Of a DNA stretch of 64,000 nt, positions 33,261-43,078 are shown piece after piece. The stretch is from contig NZ_JAKCMV010000030.1 in the NCBI RefSeq assembly GCF_021440515.1, positions 1-64,000 on the forward strand, read 5' to 3'. The translations under genes and the position numbers were made by a program. Below the pieces are notes generated by a model. It was not told the origin of the DNA and did not search any database. It saw only the letters and a list, made by a program, of their open reading frames with translations. Within the stretch, counting starts at the first letter, position 1. The number at the start of each line of letters is the position of its first letter. This DNA comes from Enterobacter asburiae. Its GTDB lineage: Bacteria > Pseudomonadota > Gammaproteobacteria > Enterobacterales > Enterobacteriaceae.

Positions 33261-35339
33261 ATGTTGGCTAAAATGAAAAAAAGTATTTTATCCCTGTTTA
33301 TTTGCGCAGCCATTAGCTGTGCTGCTCATGCTGAAACCGCGCCACACGCGATGCTGGCCGAGGACGGCGTCTCCTACGACTCGATCGTCGTGATATTGAA
33401 ATCGACCACCGCCGAGCAGGCGCTAACCCTGAGCGACCCCTCTCTCAAGGCTACCGCCATGTATCCCGTCGATCAGAGTGCAAGTGGCGCAGCCGAAATG
33501 ACGGCGTTGAATAAACGCTATGGTTTTGACCGTTACTTACGCATCACCCTGCCGGGCAATCAGGTTCAGAATAAAAATTATATTAATAACATTATTAGCG
33601 AGCTGGAAAACAATCAAAATATTGAAACCGTTTATCCCGAGGCTATTCCCGTTTCGTTAGACGAAACGCCTGAAGGCAACACGCCCGTAAAACCGAAATT
33701 AAAATCCACTCTTGGGGCGTCAGCTGTGCCTGATTACCGCAATATGCAGGATTATCTAAAGTCGCCAGTTGAAAAACGTGCCGGTTATGTTATCGGTGGG
33801 GTCAACCGTGACAGCGTGAACAGTTATAAAGGCAATGATGGTGAAGGTATCACTATCGTTTCTTCGGAGAACTGTGCCTGGAATAGCAATCATGTGAATT
33901 TACCGCCTATTGCTTTCAGCCAGGGGAGTACCGCGAGTACATGTAAAGAACGGGAGCACAACACCGCTTCCGTTGGGATCCTGGCCGCGCGGGATATCGG
34001 CGGTGGCATACGCGGGCTGACCTCGAAAACGAAGGTTGCCTATGCTGCCTGGCCGTCCACACACCTGTATAACCTGATCCCGCAGCTGAAGGCGGGGGAC
34101 GTTGTGTCGCTGAATATGCAGACCTGGGGTGGCGAAATCACCGGAACCTGTAAAACGGCCTGCTACGTCCCAATCGAATACGATCAGGGCTATTTCAACG
34201 TCATTAAGGCGCTTACCGATAAGGGCGTGTACGTCGTTAGCTCTGCGGGTAACGGGAATATCAACCTGGATTCCCCTGCGTTTGAAGGCAAGTGGGATAC
34301 CCATGTACGGGATTCCGGGGCGATCATCGCGGGCGCATTCTGTGCGAAAACGGGCATGAAGGCGAACTTCTCCACCTACGGCAAGCGTGTGACCAGCTCA
34401 TCATGGGGTTGTAGTGATGTCTTCACGACGGGCTACGGCGCGTATAACAACACGCTGAACGCCAACTATACCCACTCCTTCGGCGGCACCTCATCAACCA
34501 CGCCGATTGTCGCCGGGGTGGTTGCCAGCCTGTCGGGAATTGCAAAAGCGCACGGTATTACGGTGACGCCACTCCAGATGCGTCAGATCTTGCAGGAGAC
34601 AGGAACGCCAGCCCGGAGCGATACCGTAAACATTCTCGGTACACAGCCGGATATGGAGCGTGCAGTGGCGAAAATTATGGCGCTGAAAAACGGCGGGGAA
34701 ACCCTGCCAGCGCCAACGGCGGCTGCGGGCGCGGATTACACCATGATCTCCTCAGCAACCGACGTCAGCGTCTATCCTCTTGATGGTAGCCAGAGCCTGA
34801 ACGCGAAATCCTACAACTGGAGCGTCACCAAAGGGACAGGCACCTTCTTTGTAGAAGAGAAGCTGAATGGCACCCTGGTGAACAGCGTCAACAGTGCCCA
34901 TGCTTATGCGGTGATCCCGGCGAATACCGAAGGTGAGGCAACGTACACCCTGACCACTACCGGGGCAGACGGTCGTACCGCGCAGGACAGCATGACCATT
35001 AAGGTCTCTAAACCTGCGGTTCCGGCTAAAGACGAAACTCCGGCTAAGGATGAAACCCCAGCCAAGGACGAAACCCCGGCGAAGGACGAAACCCCAGCCA
35101 AGGACGAAACTCCGGCGAAGGATGAAACCCCAGCCAAAGACGAGACGCCGGCTAAAGAGACCGTCCCGGCCTACAATCCGAAGATTGCCTACCCGGTCAG
35201 CTGCACCAAAGTGTCCCATAACGGCAAAATCTGGTTTAACCAGTGGTATGTCAACCCGGGTCAGGAAGAGCCTGGTAAAGGCTTCAGCAACTGGGGCGTC
35301 TGGCGTGAGCAGGGTTCAACCTACAACAGCTGTAAATAA
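33261..35339 (+). CDS. Secreted subtilase-like (S8) protease with chitin-binding-like C-terminus
   Basis: This is a 692-residue exported protein. The signal peptide ends at AHA-ET (about residue 24); translation more likely begins at the second ATG, 33273 (MKKSILS). The S8 domain, about 170-480, shows His233 (EHNTASVGILAA), oxyanion Asn331 (VVSSAGNGN) and Ser411 (FGGTSSTTPIVAG). The catalytic Asp region reads IVSSENCAWNSNH, with Glu203 where Asp is expected. A PKD-like domain (about 490-585) and seven PAKDET repeats lead to a C-terminal module (IWFNQWYVNPGQEEPGKGFSNWGVW) resembling chitin/carbohydrate-binding CBM5/12. Substrate unknown; activity is uncertain because of the Asp-to-Glu change. 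Confidence 0.85.
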   Translation: MLAKMKKSILSLFICAAISCAAHAETAPHAMLAEDGVSYDSIVVILKSTTAEQALTLSDPSLKATAMYPVDQSASGAAEMTALNKRYGFDRYLRITLPGNQVQNKNYINNIISELENNQNIETVYPEAIPVSLDETPEGNTPVKPKLKSTLGASAVPDYRNMQDYLKSPVEKRAGYVIGGVNRDSVNSYKGNDGEGITIVSSENCAWNSNHVNLPPIAFSQGSTASTCKEREHNTASVGILAARDIGGGIRGLTSKTKVAYAAWPSTHLYNLIPQLKAGDVVSLNMQTWGGEITGTCKTACYVPIEYDQGYFNVIKALTDKGVYVVSSAGNGNINLDSPAFEGKWDTHVRDSGAIIAGAFCAKTGMKANFSTYGKRVTSSSWGCSDVFTTGYGAYNNTLNANYTHSFGGTSSTTPIVAGVVASLSGIAKAHGITVTPLQMRQILQETGTPARSDTVNILGTQPDMERAVAKIMALKNGGETLPAPTAAAGADYTMISSATDVSVYPLDGSQSLNAKSYNWSVTKGTGTFFVEEKLNGTLVNSVNSAHAYAVIPANTEGEATYTLTTTGADGRTAQDSMTIKVSKPAVPAKDETPAKDETPAKDETPAKDETPAKDETPAKDETPAKDETPAKETVPAYNPKIAYPVSCTKVSHNGKIWFNQWYVNPGQEEPGKGFSNWGVWREQGSTYNSCK
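35022..35162 (+). repeat. 18-base tandem repeats coding PAKDET
   Basis: Seven in-frame 18-base units encode PAKDET, followed by a degenerate PAKET. Synonymous differences (GCT/GCC/GCG, GAC/GAT, ACT/ACC) distinguish the units. They form a charged, Pro-rich linker between the protease and binding domains and could vary in copy number. Confidence 0.95.
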
Positions 35340-35345
35340 CCACGG

Positions 35346-35370
35346 AGCCTGGCATCAGCCAGGCTTTTTT
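35346..35370 (+). terminator. Terminator after the protease gene (bidirectional)
   Basis: AGCCTGGC / GCCAGGCT with loop ATCA, followed by TTTTT, directly after the stop at 35339. It sits between this gene and the convergent urease operon end and may serve both. Confidence 0.88.
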
Positions 35371-35372
35371 CG

Positions 35373-35990
35373 TTACGCCTTTAGCATCCCTTTATCTTCG
35401 AGGAACGCGATAATGGTCGCCAGCCCGTCACCTGCCTTCAGGTTGGTAAAGGTCCACGGACGCTTGCCGCGCATCCGGTTAGTATCGCGCTCCATCACCT
35501 CCAGCGAAGCCCCCACGTAAGGCGCCAGATCGGTCTTGTTGATCACCAGAAAATCAGATTTGGTGATCCCCGGCCCGCCCTTGCGCGGGATCTTCTCTCC
35601 TTCGGCCACGTCGATCACGTAGATCGTGAGATCCGCAAGCTCGGGGCTAAAGGTCGCGCTCAGGTTATCGCCGCCGCTTTCCACGAAGATCAGATCCAGA
35701 TTGCCGAACTTCTCGCTTAACGCCTCCACTGCCGCCAGGTTCATCGACGCGTCTTCACGGATCGCGGTATGCGGGCAGCCGCCGGTTTCCACGCCGACAA
35801 TGCGCTCCGGCGCCAGCGCACCCGCTTCGGTCAGGATGCGCTGATCCTCTTTGGTGTAGATATCGTTAGTCACCACCGCCAGATGGTAGGTGTCGCGCAT
35901 CGCTTTGCAGAGCGCTTCCAGCAGGGCGGTTTTGCCCGATCCCACCGGGCCGCCCACGCCAACGCGCAGGGGATGTTTGTAATGAGCCAT
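35373..35990 (-). CDS. ureG: Urease accessory GTPase UreG
   Basis: This is the 205-residue GTPase that drives nickel delivery. The P-loop [15 protein letters not shown] (about 14-28), the metal-binding CPH ([18 protein letters not shown]) and [19 protein letters not shown] are all present. Last gene of the ureDABCEJFG operon. It acts with UreD, UreF and UreE. Confidence 0.98.
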   Translation of the reverse strand: MAHYKHPLRVGVGGPVGSGKTALLEALCKAMRDTYHLAVVTNDIYTKEDQRILTEAGALAPERIVGVETGGCPHTAIREDASMNLAAVEALSEKFGNLDLIFVESGGDNLSATFSPELADLTIYVIDVAEGEKIPRKGGPGITKSDFLVINKTDLAPYVGASLEVMERDTNRMRGKRPWTFTNLKAGDGLATIIAFLEDKGMLKA

Positions 35991-35998
35991 GTTGTACC

Positions 35999-36673
35999 TC
36001 AGGAACGAAAGATCCGTGAATATTGTGTTTCGTGGCGCGCAGAGGCGATGGCCGAGAGCGGCGTGGCGGCCCCCAGTTCGTCATCGGCGCGGAAAAAGGC
36101 CTGTTCAAATCCTGCGGCGTAGCGATCGCTCAGATCGATAATAAGCTGCTGCGCCGCCTGCTGCCCGAAGGGAACAAGCTTGACGCCCGCCATCACCGCG
36201 CTCTCGATCCAGCTATAGCCCAGGCTCAGCGCCAGCTCGCGCGCGTCAATGCCCCAGCGCACGCCGAGCCACGCCATACCGCCGAGCTGGCTTTGCGCCA
36301 TCAGCGTCAGCCACGCGGCCGGGCAGTCCGGCTCCCAGCTTTTAACCAGCCGCGTAAAGGCCGCCCCGCGGTTGCGCTCCTCTTCGCGCAGCTCGCGGGT
36401 TTCCCGACAGGCGAGGAGATATGCGGTCCAGCGCCTTGCCGCCGCCAGATCCTCTTCCTCGCAGGCCCGGTAAAGACGGGCGAACAGCGGCAGATCGACG
36501 CAGAAAAAGCTCTGCTCCATCTGCTGGATTTGCCAGCGTTCAAAGGCATCAGCGGTCGGCACCCAGCCCGCCTCGACGGCCCACTCCAGCCCCTGGGACC
36601 AGGTGAACGAGCCAATCGGCAGGCTGCTGCTGGAAAGCTGCATCAGGCGCAGCCGCTGGCGGGCGTGTTCCAT
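35999..36673 (-). CDS. ureF: Urease accessory protein UreF
   Basis: The 224-residue protein contains [29 protein letters not shown], the UreF family signature. It acts in the UreD-UreF-UreG activation complex as fidelity checkpoint for nickel insertion. Ends SRIFRS. It is directly adjacent to ureJ (shared base at 36673). Confidence 0.97.
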   Translation of the reverse strand: MEHARQRLRLMQLSSSSLPIGSFTWSQGLEWAVEAGWVPTADAFERWQIQQMEQSFFCVDLPLFARLYRACEEEDLAAARRWTAYLLACRETRELREEERNRGAAFTRLVKSWEPDCPAAWLTLMAQSQLGGMAWLGVRWGIDARELALSLGYSWIESAVMAGVKLVPFGQQAAQQLIIDLSDRYAAGFEQAFFRADDELGAATPLSAIASARHETQYSRIFRS

Positions 36674-37212
36674 CAGCTCATCAGCGCCAGCAGGGCGGAG
36701 ACAATCAGCCCGCCGCCGAAGATTTTACGCAGCCCGTCGTGGCGGCGCAGCAGCAGGCCGGCGGCAAAGCTCGCGCACAGCACCGTGGCGCTGGCGAGCA
36801 TAAAGCCGCTGGTGAACAGCCAGAAGCTGTGGCCGGCCATCTCCACGCCGTGCGCCCAGCCGTGGAACATCGCCAGCGCCGGGACGGCCAGCAGCAGGCG
36901 GTTTTCGGTTTTAAACATCATCACGCCGCAGACCGCCAGCGAGGCGATGATCAGCATTTCCATGCCGCTAAAGCCGCCGAGCAGGCTGCCCGCAATAGCG
37001 CCCGCCAGCATCATGCCGAGGGTGGCAAAAGGCAGCAGCAGTTTGCGGCCGCTCAGGGCCGAGAGCACGCCCGCGCCGGTGAGCATCAGCAGGTGATCGA
37101 GCCCGGTCAGCGGATGGAAAAAACCGGCCTGGAAGCTGTCCGCGCCGTGGCCCGGATGCGCCAGTGCAGGAACGGAAAAGGCCAGCAGCAGCAGAGGTAA
37201 GTACTTACGCAT
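36673..37212 (-). CDS. ureJ: HupE/UreJ nickel-permease-like membrane protein
   Basis: This 179-residue protein has a cleavable signal ([23 protein letters not shown]) and about five to six membrane helices. [35 protein letters not shown] carries the conserved HPxxGxDHL metal-binding pattern of HupE/UreJ transporters. Its place between ureE and ureF suggests nickel uptake or supply for the urease. Absent from the classical Klebsiella operon. Confidence 0.93.
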   Translation of the reverse strand: MRKYLPLLLLAFSVPALAHPGHGADSFQAGFFHPLTGLDHLLMLTGAGVLSALSGRKLLLPFATLGMMLAGAIAGSLLGGFSGMEMLIIASLAVCGVMMFKTENRLLLAVPALAMFHGWAHGVEMAGHSFWLFTSGFMLASATVLCASFAAGLLLRRHDGLRKIFGGGLIVSALLALMS

Positions 37213-37221
37213 GATTAATCC

Positions 37222-37686
37222 TTAATGTGAGTGGGCGTGAGAGTGGCTATGGCCGTGGGCATCGCTGGCGTAGGCGCCCGCTTCCGGCTCAAACGGCAGG
37301 CTGGCGTAAGTCACCTCCAGCCCGAACTGGCGCAGCATATCGTCGAGAACATGGTCGTGGTGATAGCGCAGCTCGCCGGGCATGATTTGCAGCGGAACGT
37401 GGCGATTGCCCAGGTGATAGCAGGCGCGGGCGAGCAGGAAAGGGTCGGCGCAGCGCACCACCGACACCGATTCCGGGGCGGCGATCACTTCGACCACCTC
37501 GAGGCCGTCCTCCGTTGCCAGAAAATCCCCGCCGCGCAGCAGCAGCCCGCGCGGCAGCATCAGCCCGGCTTCCCGGCCGTCGCTCAGAGCGACTCTGGCG
37601 CGGCTTTTTACCCGCACGTCGATGGGCAGCGTGACGCTGGCGGTGGCGCGGTGCGCATGGTCAAGGCGTTGGGTCAGGTAGATCAT
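37222..37686 (-). CDS. ureE: Urease nickel metallochaperone UreE
   Basis: This 154-residue protein has the UreE fold. The conserved GNRHVPLQIMPGELRYHHDHVLDDMLRQFGLEV contains the dimer-interface His. The C-terminus is His-rich (DAHGHSHSHAHSH), seven His in the last 13 residues, for nickel storage, shorter than in Klebsiella. It hands nickel to UreG. Confidence 0.97.
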   Translation of the reverse strand: MIYLTQRLDHAHRATASVTLPIDVRVKSRARVALSDGREAGLMLPRGLLLRGGDFLATEDGLEVVEVIAAPESVSVVRCADPFLLARACYHLGNRHVPLQIMPGELRYHHDHVLDDMLRQFGLEVTYASLPFEPEAGAYASDAHGHSHSHAHSH

Positions 37687-37695
37687 CGTCGCTCC

Positions 37696-39399
37696 TTAAA
37701 ACAGAAAATAGCGTTGCGCCATCGGCAAAACCTCAGCCGGTTCGCTGGTGATTAATTCCCCGTCGACGCGCACCTCGTAGGTCTGGGCATCAACGGTGAT
37801 GTTCGGTTGCAGGCCGTTGTGGATCATGTCGGCCTTCTTCACGCTGCGGCAGCCTCTGACCACCGCCGTGGCGCTTTGCAGGTTGAGCCGGCCAGCAAGG
37901 CCGTTTGCGTCTGCGGCCTGCGAGATAAACGTCAGTCGCGTGGCGTGGCGTGCGGCACCCAGCGCGCCAAACATCGGGCGATAGTGAACGGGCTGCGGCG
38001 TGGGGATCGAGGCGTTGATATCGCCCATCGGCGCGCAGGCGATCATCCCGCCTTTGACGATGGTGGCGGGCTTCACGCCAAAGAACGCGGGGGACCAGAC
38101 CACCAGATCCGCCAGCTTGCCCGCCTCGATGGAGCCGACCTCGTGGTCGATACCGTGGGTCAGCGCCGGGTTAATGGTGTATTTGGCGACGTAGCGCTTC
38201 ACGCGGAAGTTATCGTTATCGCCCGTTTCTTCCGGCAGCGCACCCCGCTGCACCTTCATGCGGTGCGCCACCTGCCAGGTGCGGATAATCACCTCGCCCA
38301 CGCGCCCCATCGCCTGGGAATCCGACGAGGTGAGCGAGAACGCGCCGATATCGTGCAGCACGTCTTCGGCGGCGATGGTCTCCCGGCGAATGCGCGATTC
38401 GGCAAAGGCCACGTCCTCGGCGATATCCGGATCGAGGTGATGGCAGACCATCAGCATGTCGAGATGCTCGTCGATGGTGTTGACCGTGTAGGGCAGCGTC
38501 GGGTTGGTGGAGGAGGGCAGAATATTCGGGTGCGCGCAGGCGGTGATGATATCCGGCGCGTGGCCGCCGCCCGCCCCTTCGGTGTGGAAGGTATGGATAG
38601 TGCGCCCGCCAATGGCCGCAAGCGTGTCTTCGACAAACCCGGACTCGTTCAGGGTATCGCTGTGCAGCGCCACCTGAATATCCATCTCGTCGGCAACCGT
38701 CAGCGAGCAGTTAATCGCGGCGGGCGTCGCGCCCCAGTCTTCGTGAATTTTCAGGCCGATAGCGCCGGCGGCGATTTGCTCGCGCAGGGCGTCCGGGTTC
38801 GAGCCGTTGCCTTTGCCGAGCAGGCCAATATTGACCGGCAGCGTATCGGCGGCCTGCAACATGCGGGCGATATACCACGGCCCCGGCGTACAGGTGGTGG
38901 CGTTGGTGCCTGCCGCAGGGCCGGTGCCGCCCCCGATCATCGTCGTCACCCCGGAGACCAGCGCCTCTTCCGCCTGCTGCGGGCAGATCCAGTGGATATG
39001 GGTGTCGATCCCGCCAGCGGTGACGATCTTCCCTTCGGCGGCCATTACCTCCGTCGCGGCGCCAATCGGGATCGTTACGCCCGGCTGAATGTCCGGGTTT
39101 CCGGCTTTGCCCACGGCGAAGATCCGCCCGTTTTTGACGCCGATATCGGCCTTCACGATCCCCCAGTGATCGACAATCAGCGCGTTGGTGAGCACCAGAT
39201 CCACGCAGTCGTCTGCGGTCATCTGCCCCTGACCCATCCCGTCGCGGATCACTTTTCCGCCGCCGAATTTGACCTCTTCACCGTAGACAGTCAGATCGTT
39301 TTCCACCTCGATCCACAGTTCGGTATCGGCCAGACGCACCCTGTCGCCGGTGGTGGGGCCGAACATGTCCGCATAGGCCCGGCGTGATATTTCAGCCAT
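37696..39399 (-). CDS. ureC: Urease alpha subunit UreC
   Basis: The 567-residue catalytic subunit hydrolyses urea to ammonia and carbamate. THIHWICP (about 134-141) gives two nickel His ligands. [16 protein letters not shown] has the carbamylated Lys (about 217), and [36 protein letters not shown] is the mobile flap with Cys/His (about 319-320). All active-site elements are kept. Confidence 0.99.
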   Translation of the reverse strand: MAEISRRAYADMFGPTTGDRVRLADTELWIEVENDLTVYGEEVKFGGGKVIRDGMGQGQMTADDCVDLVLTNALIVDHWGIVKADIGVKNGRIFAVGKAGNPDIQPGVTIPIGAATEVMAAEGKIVTAGGIDTHIHWICPQQAEEALVSGVTTMIGGGTGPAAGTNATTCTPGPWYIARMLQAADTLPVNIGLLGKGNGSNPDALREQIAAGAIGLKIHEDWGATPAAINCSLTVADEMDIQVALHSDTLNESGFVEDTLAAIGGRTIHTFHTEGAGGGHAPDIITACAHPNILPSSTNPTLPYTVNTIDEHLDMLMVCHHLDPDIAEDVAFAESRIRRETIAAEDVLHDIGAFSLTSSDSQAMGRVGEVIIRTWQVAHRMKVQRGALPEETGDNDNFRVKRYVAKYTINPALTHGIDHEVGSIEAGKLADLVVWSPAFFGVKPATIVKGGMIACAPMGDINASIPTPQPVHYRPMFGALGAARHATRLTFISQAADANGLAGRLNLQSATAVVRGCRSVKKADMIHNGLQPNITVDAQTYEVRVDGELITSEPAEVLPMAQRYFLF

Positions 39400-39706
39400 T
39401 TTTCATCTCTCCCATGACCTCACCGCGAAAGCCGAACAGCCGCTGCGCGCCTGCCACCCGCACCAGCGTGACCTCGCGCTTCTGCCCGGGCTCAAAACGC
39501 ACCGCGGTGCCTGCCGGAATATTCAGCCGATAGCCCCGGGCCGCTTCCCGATCGAACTTCAGCGCCGGATTGACCTCGTAAAAGTGGTAGTGCGATCCGA
39601 CCTGGATCGGCCTGTCGCCGTGGTTTTCAACGACAACGCTGCGCGTTTCTCGCCCGACGTTCAGGGCGATGGTTCCGGACTGGATCTGATATTCGCCTGG
39701 GATCAT
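39392..39706 (-). CDS. ureB: Urease beta subunit UreB
   Basis: This 104-residue structural subunit contains [46 protein letters not shown], the conserved UreB sequence. It overlaps ureC by eight bases, so translation is coupled. Confidence 0.98.
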   Translation of the reverse strand: MIPGEYQIQSGTIALNVGRETRSVVVENHGDRPIQVGSHYHFYEVNPALKFDREAARGYRLNIPAGTAVRFEPGQKREVTLVRVAGAQRLFGFRGEVMGEMKNG

Positions 39707-39715
39707 GACGGCTCC

Positions 39716-40018
39716 TTACACGATCGGATTGTGAACGGTGACGAGCTTCGATCCGTCCGGGAAGGTGGCCTCGACCTGAATGTCGGGGATCATCTCCGGG
39801 ACGCCCTCCATCACCTGGGCGCGCGTCAGCACGTGGCGGCCCGCTTCCATCAATGCCGCTACGGTTTCGCCGTCGCGCGCGCCTTCCATAATGAAGGCGC
39901 TGATCAGGGCGACCGATTCCGGGTAGTTAAGCTTCACCCCGCGCGCAAGGCGGCGTTCGGCGACCAGCGCGGCGGTGAATAACAACAGCTTGTCTTTTTC
40001 TCTGGGGGTCAGTTCCAT
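39716..40018 (-). CDS. ureA: Urease gamma subunit UreA
   Basis: This 100-residue structural subunit begins [40 protein letters not shown] and ends VTVHNPIV. Separate A and B genes are typical of enterobacterial ureases. Confidence 0.98.
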   Translation of the reverse strand: MELTPREKDKLLLFTAALVAERRLARGVKLNYPESVALISAFIMEGARDGETVAALMEAGRHVLTRAQVMEGVPEMIPDIQVEATFPDGSKLVTVHNPIV

Positions 40019-40028
40019 AACGTTTCTC

Positions 40029-40856
40029 TTATGTCTGCCAGATGCGGGGCGAACAGGCGGTTTTCGGGGTTAAAAGCGGGCGCAGCGACTGCCAGATATC
40101 GCGCATCACCCGCTGGCAAATCAGGTTGTCGTCAGAAAGAAAGCGTACCGACAGCAGGCCGTCGGTAAGCGTGGCTCCGGCGAAATGCTCAAAGGGGGAA
40201 AGCTGCTCGCGCACCCGCTCGAGCATGTCGTCGCTGGCGGGATGGAACAGCAGCGTTCCCACCCATGGCTGGTGCGCCACGGGGGACAAATCCCCGGCGG
40301 CAAGGTGCTGACGCTCAATCAACAGCGGCTCGCCGTCGCGCCAGACCTCAAGGCGGCTCTCCAGCGTGCCGTGGCTAAACGTTTCGTTAATCACCGGACG
40401 GCCAAGGCAGTACAGCTCCCAGGCCAGCAGGGTGCTGGAGGGCTGTAAATGAAAGACGGATCGCAGCCTGGCGTTCGCGCCGGGAAAGAAAATAGTGTCC
40501 TGGGGGAGCCACTCCAGCGTGGCATCGTCGTCGAGATAAAAATGCTGCTCAAGGCGCGCCAGCTGGCCGCTGCTGCGGTAGAACTTGCTCGCGCCGGGCA
40601 TGGTGATCAGCGCGTGACACGCGGCGTCCAGGTGAACGGCGATATCGAGCGTATCCCCGCCCACGATCCCCGCCGGGGGATGAAGCAGGTAAAGGTGGCA
40701 GGTTTCGTCTTCAGGATAAAACGGGCGTTGAACGGTGAGCGGACCGACGTGGTGAGCAGAGAACAGGATGGTTTTTTCAGGGGTGTGGCAAAACCGCAGG
40801 TCAAGGGATGCTTGCCAGCCTTTATGTGCGTTATCAGTGACCTGAGCTGCTGACAT
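40029..40856 (-). CDS. ureD: Urease accessory protein UreD
   Basis: The 275-residue protein has [39 protein letters not shown], the UreD signature. It binds apo-urease and recruits UreF and UreG. First gene of the operon. No ureR-like AraC regulator adjoins it. Confidence 0.96.
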   Translation of the reverse strand: MSAAQVTDNAHKGWQASLDLRFCHTPEKTILFSAHHVGPLTVQRPFYPEDETCHLYLLHPPAGIVGGDTLDIAVHLDAACHALITMPGASKFYRSSGQLARLEQHFYLDDDATLEWLPQDTIFFPGANARLRSVFHLQPSSTLLAWELYCLGRPVINETFSHGTLESRLEVWRDGEPLLIERQHLAAGDLSPVAHQPWVGTLLFHPASDDMLERVREQLSPFEHFAGATLTDGLLSVRFLSDDNLICQRVMRDIWQSLRPLLTPKTACSPRIWQT

Positions 40857-40960
40857 GCTGCATCCATTTGGGCGTGTCCGGGATGGTTTTAGTATGCCCT
40901 GGCGGAAATGAACGGGGTCATATGAGTCGCTTATGGATGGGGGGGATCGGCAATAAAAAA

Positions 40961-41040
40961 GCCGGGTGGCGGCTTCGCCTTACCCGGCCTACAAAAAGCT
41001 CGAACACGTAGGCCGGGTAAGCGCAAGCGCCACCCGGCAT
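40961..41040. repeat. REP/BIME-type inverted pair
   Basis: GCCGGGTGGCGGCTTCGCC...CCCGGCCTAC (40961-40992) is followed by an inverted copy, GTAGGCCGGGTAAGCGCAAGCGCCACCCGGC (about 41008-41038). The same family is at 54107-54178 and 62321-62347. They lie between convergent or downstream ends, as REP elements do. Confidence 0.9.
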
Positions 41041-41049
41041 TTCAGGAAG

Positions 41050-41664
41050 CTACTGCGGCTCTTTCTTCTTGCGCTTCAGCTTCGTCCAGATCTTCGTTTC
41101 CTGCCTGCGCCACAAGCGCTGAATATTATCGTGATGGCGAAGCAAAATAAGACAAGACAACATCGAGACCGGGAAGGTGAACTGCGGCTTAAACCACCAG
41201 ACGTAAAACGGGGCAATCAGCGCGCTCACAATCGCCCCGAGCGACGAATAGCCGCTCAGCAGGATCGTCAACAGCCAGGTGCCCGCCATCACGCCCGTTA
41301 AATCCCAGCCGATAGGCGCAATCGCCCCAAACGCGGTGGCAACGCCTTTGCCGCCTTTAAAACCAAAAAAGACGGGCCAGATATGGCCCACGCAGGCGGC
41401 GATGGCGATAAGGCCAAGCCAGAACGGCGTGACGCCCAGAGCATATGCGCCCCAGACGGGTAACATTCCTTTCAATACATCAAAAATCAGAACCGCTACG
41501 GCTGCTCCCTTGCCGCCAATTCGTAGTACATTGGTCGCCCCGGGATTCCCGGAACCGCTGACGCGCGGGTCAGGTAACCCGGCGATGCGGCAGACCAGAA
41601 TGGCGCTGGAGATTGAGCCGCAAAGGTAGGCGAGGAGGATCATTCCAGGCGCGATTGCACTCAT
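41050..41664 (-). CDS. plsY: Glycerol-3-phosphate acyltransferase PlsY
   Basis: With ATG 41664 ([21 protein letters not shown]) the protein has 204 residues and several membrane helices. [17 protein letters not shown] and [20 protein letters not shown] are the conserved substrate-binding loops. It acylates glycerol 3-phosphate using acyl phosphate in phospholipid synthesis. Divergent from folB. Confidence 0.98.
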   Translation of the reverse strand: MSAIAPGMILLAYLCGSISSAILVCRIAGLPDPRVSGSGNPGATNVLRIGGKGAAVAVLIFDVLKGMLPVWGAYALGVTPFWLGLIAIAACVGHIWPVFFGFKGGKGVATAFGAIAPIGWDLTGVMAGTWLLTILLSGYSSLGAIVSALIAPFYVWWFKPQFTFPVSMLSCLILLRHHDNIQRLWRRQETKIWTKLKRKKKEPQ

Positions 41665-41771
41665 AACGCTGTTCCGTTGTGAAAATGTATCTGTAGTCTC
41701 AGCATCTGTGGATAATACGCATAATTCGCCGGAAGTGGTATCCGGTTTAGCCAAAAAGCAGGCAGGTCGTG

Positions 41772-42140
41772 ATGGATATTGTATTTATAGAGCAACTTTC
41801 GGTAATCACCACTATTGGTGTTTACGACTGGGAACAGACCATCGAACAGAAGCTGGTGTTCGATATCGAAATGGGCTGGGATAATCGCACGTCGGCAAAA
41901 AGCGATGACGTGAACGACTGTCTGAGCTATGCCGACATCAGTGACGCGGTGGTCGGTCATGTGGAGGGTCAGCGTTTTGCGCTGGTAGAACGCGTGGCTG
42001 AAGAGGTCGCGGAGCTGCTGCTGACCCGTTTTAATTCACCCTGGGTACGTATCAAACTCAGTAAGCCAGGCGCCGTGGCGCGCGCGGCAAATGTCGGCGT
42101 GGTTATTGAGCGTAGCAATAATCTGAAAGGAAACATTTAA
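41772..42140 (+). CDS. folB: Dihydroneopterin aldolase FolB
   Basis: The 122-residue protein ([34 protein letters not shown]) is FolB, an early folate-synthesis enzyme. The catalytic Glu (IGVYDWE) and the late [23 protein letters not shown] are present. ATG 41772 is chosen over the adjacent GTG. Confidence 0.98.
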   Translation: MDIVFIEQLSVITTIGVYDWEQTIEQKLVFDIEMGWDNRTSAKSDDVNDCLSYADISDAVVGHVEGQRFALVERVAEEVAELLLTRFNSPWVRIKLSKPGAVARAANVGVVIERSNNLKGNI

Positions 42141-42246
42141 CGTCATAATAGCTAAACCATTTTCGGATATACCGGTCTTAAAGCTGTATCTTTCACGGGG
42201 GCCTTTGGGTACGCCGTTTTTTTTATATCTTTTTAGGGGTTTATAG

Positions 42247-43068
42247 ATGAGCGATATGCACTCGCTGCTGGTGGCGGCAATACTGGGTGTGGTCGAAGGA
42301 TTGACGGAGTTTCTGCCCGTTTCCAGCACTGGCCATATGATTATCGTGGGCCACCTGCTGGGCTTTGAGGGCGATACGGCAAAGACGTTTGAAGTGGTTA
42401 TCCAGCTCGGCTCTATTCTGGCCGTGGTGGTGATGTTCTGGCGTCGTCTGTTCGGGCTGATTGGGATCCATTTTGGTCGCCCGCCGCAGCATGAGGGCTT
42501 AGGCAAAGGCCGCCTCTCGCTGATCCATATTCTGCTCGGGATGATCCCGGCGGTGGTGCTGGGGCTGGTATTCCACGACGCCATCAAATCGCTCTTTAAC
42601 CCGATTAACGTGATGTATGCGCTGGTGGTCGGTGGTTTCCTGCTGATTGCGGCGGAAATGCTGAAGCCGAAAACCCCGCGTGCGGAAGGCCTCGACGATA
42701 TGACCTATCGCCAGGCCTTTATCATCGGCTGCTTCCAGTGTCTGGCGCTGTGGCCGGGCTTCTCCCGTTCCGGGGCAACCATTTCAGGCGGGATGCTGAT
42801 GGGCGTGAGCCGCTATGCGGCGTCAGAGTTTTCGTTCCTGCTGGCGGTGCCGATGATGATGGGCGCCACCGTGCTCGACGTGTATAAGAGCTACCACTTC
42901 CTGACCGCGGGCGATATCCCGATGTTCGCCGTCGGCTTTATCACCGCCTTTATCGTGGCGCTGATTGCGATTAAAACCTTCCTGCAACTGATCAAACGGA
43001 TCTCGTTTATCCCGTTCGCGATCTACCGCTTTATCGTGGCGGCAGCAGTTTACGTGGTCTTCTTCTGA
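42247..43068 (+). CDS. uppP: Undecaprenyl-diphosphate phosphatase UppP (BacA)
   Basis: The 273-residue membrane enzyme recycles undecaprenyl pyrophosphate for cell-wall synthesis. [27 protein letters not shown] and [36 protein letters not shown] form the active site. Confidence 0.98.
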   Translation: MSDMHSLLVAAILGVVEGLTEFLPVSSTGHMIIVGHLLGFEGDTAKTFEVVIQLGSILAVVVMFWRRLFGLIGIHFGRPPQHEGLGKGRLSLIHILLGMIPAVVLGLVFHDAIKSLFNPINVMYALVVGGFLLIAAEMLKPKTPRAEGLDDMTYRQAFIIGCFQCLALWPGFSRSGATISGGMLMGVSRYAASEFSFLLAVPMMMGATVLDVYKSYHFLTAGDIPMFAVGFITAFIVALIAIKTFLQLIKRISFIPFAIYRFIVAAAVYVVFF

Positions 43069-43078
43069 ATGACGGCCC

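Noticed and set aside
34992-35160. Repeat array as a CRISPR
   Set aside because: The 18-base units are contiguous, in frame and without spacers; they encode a protein linker.
37807-39387. Long open frame on the strand opposite ureC
   Set aside because: It is an antisense shadow of the GC-rich ureC gene with no start context or recognisable domain.
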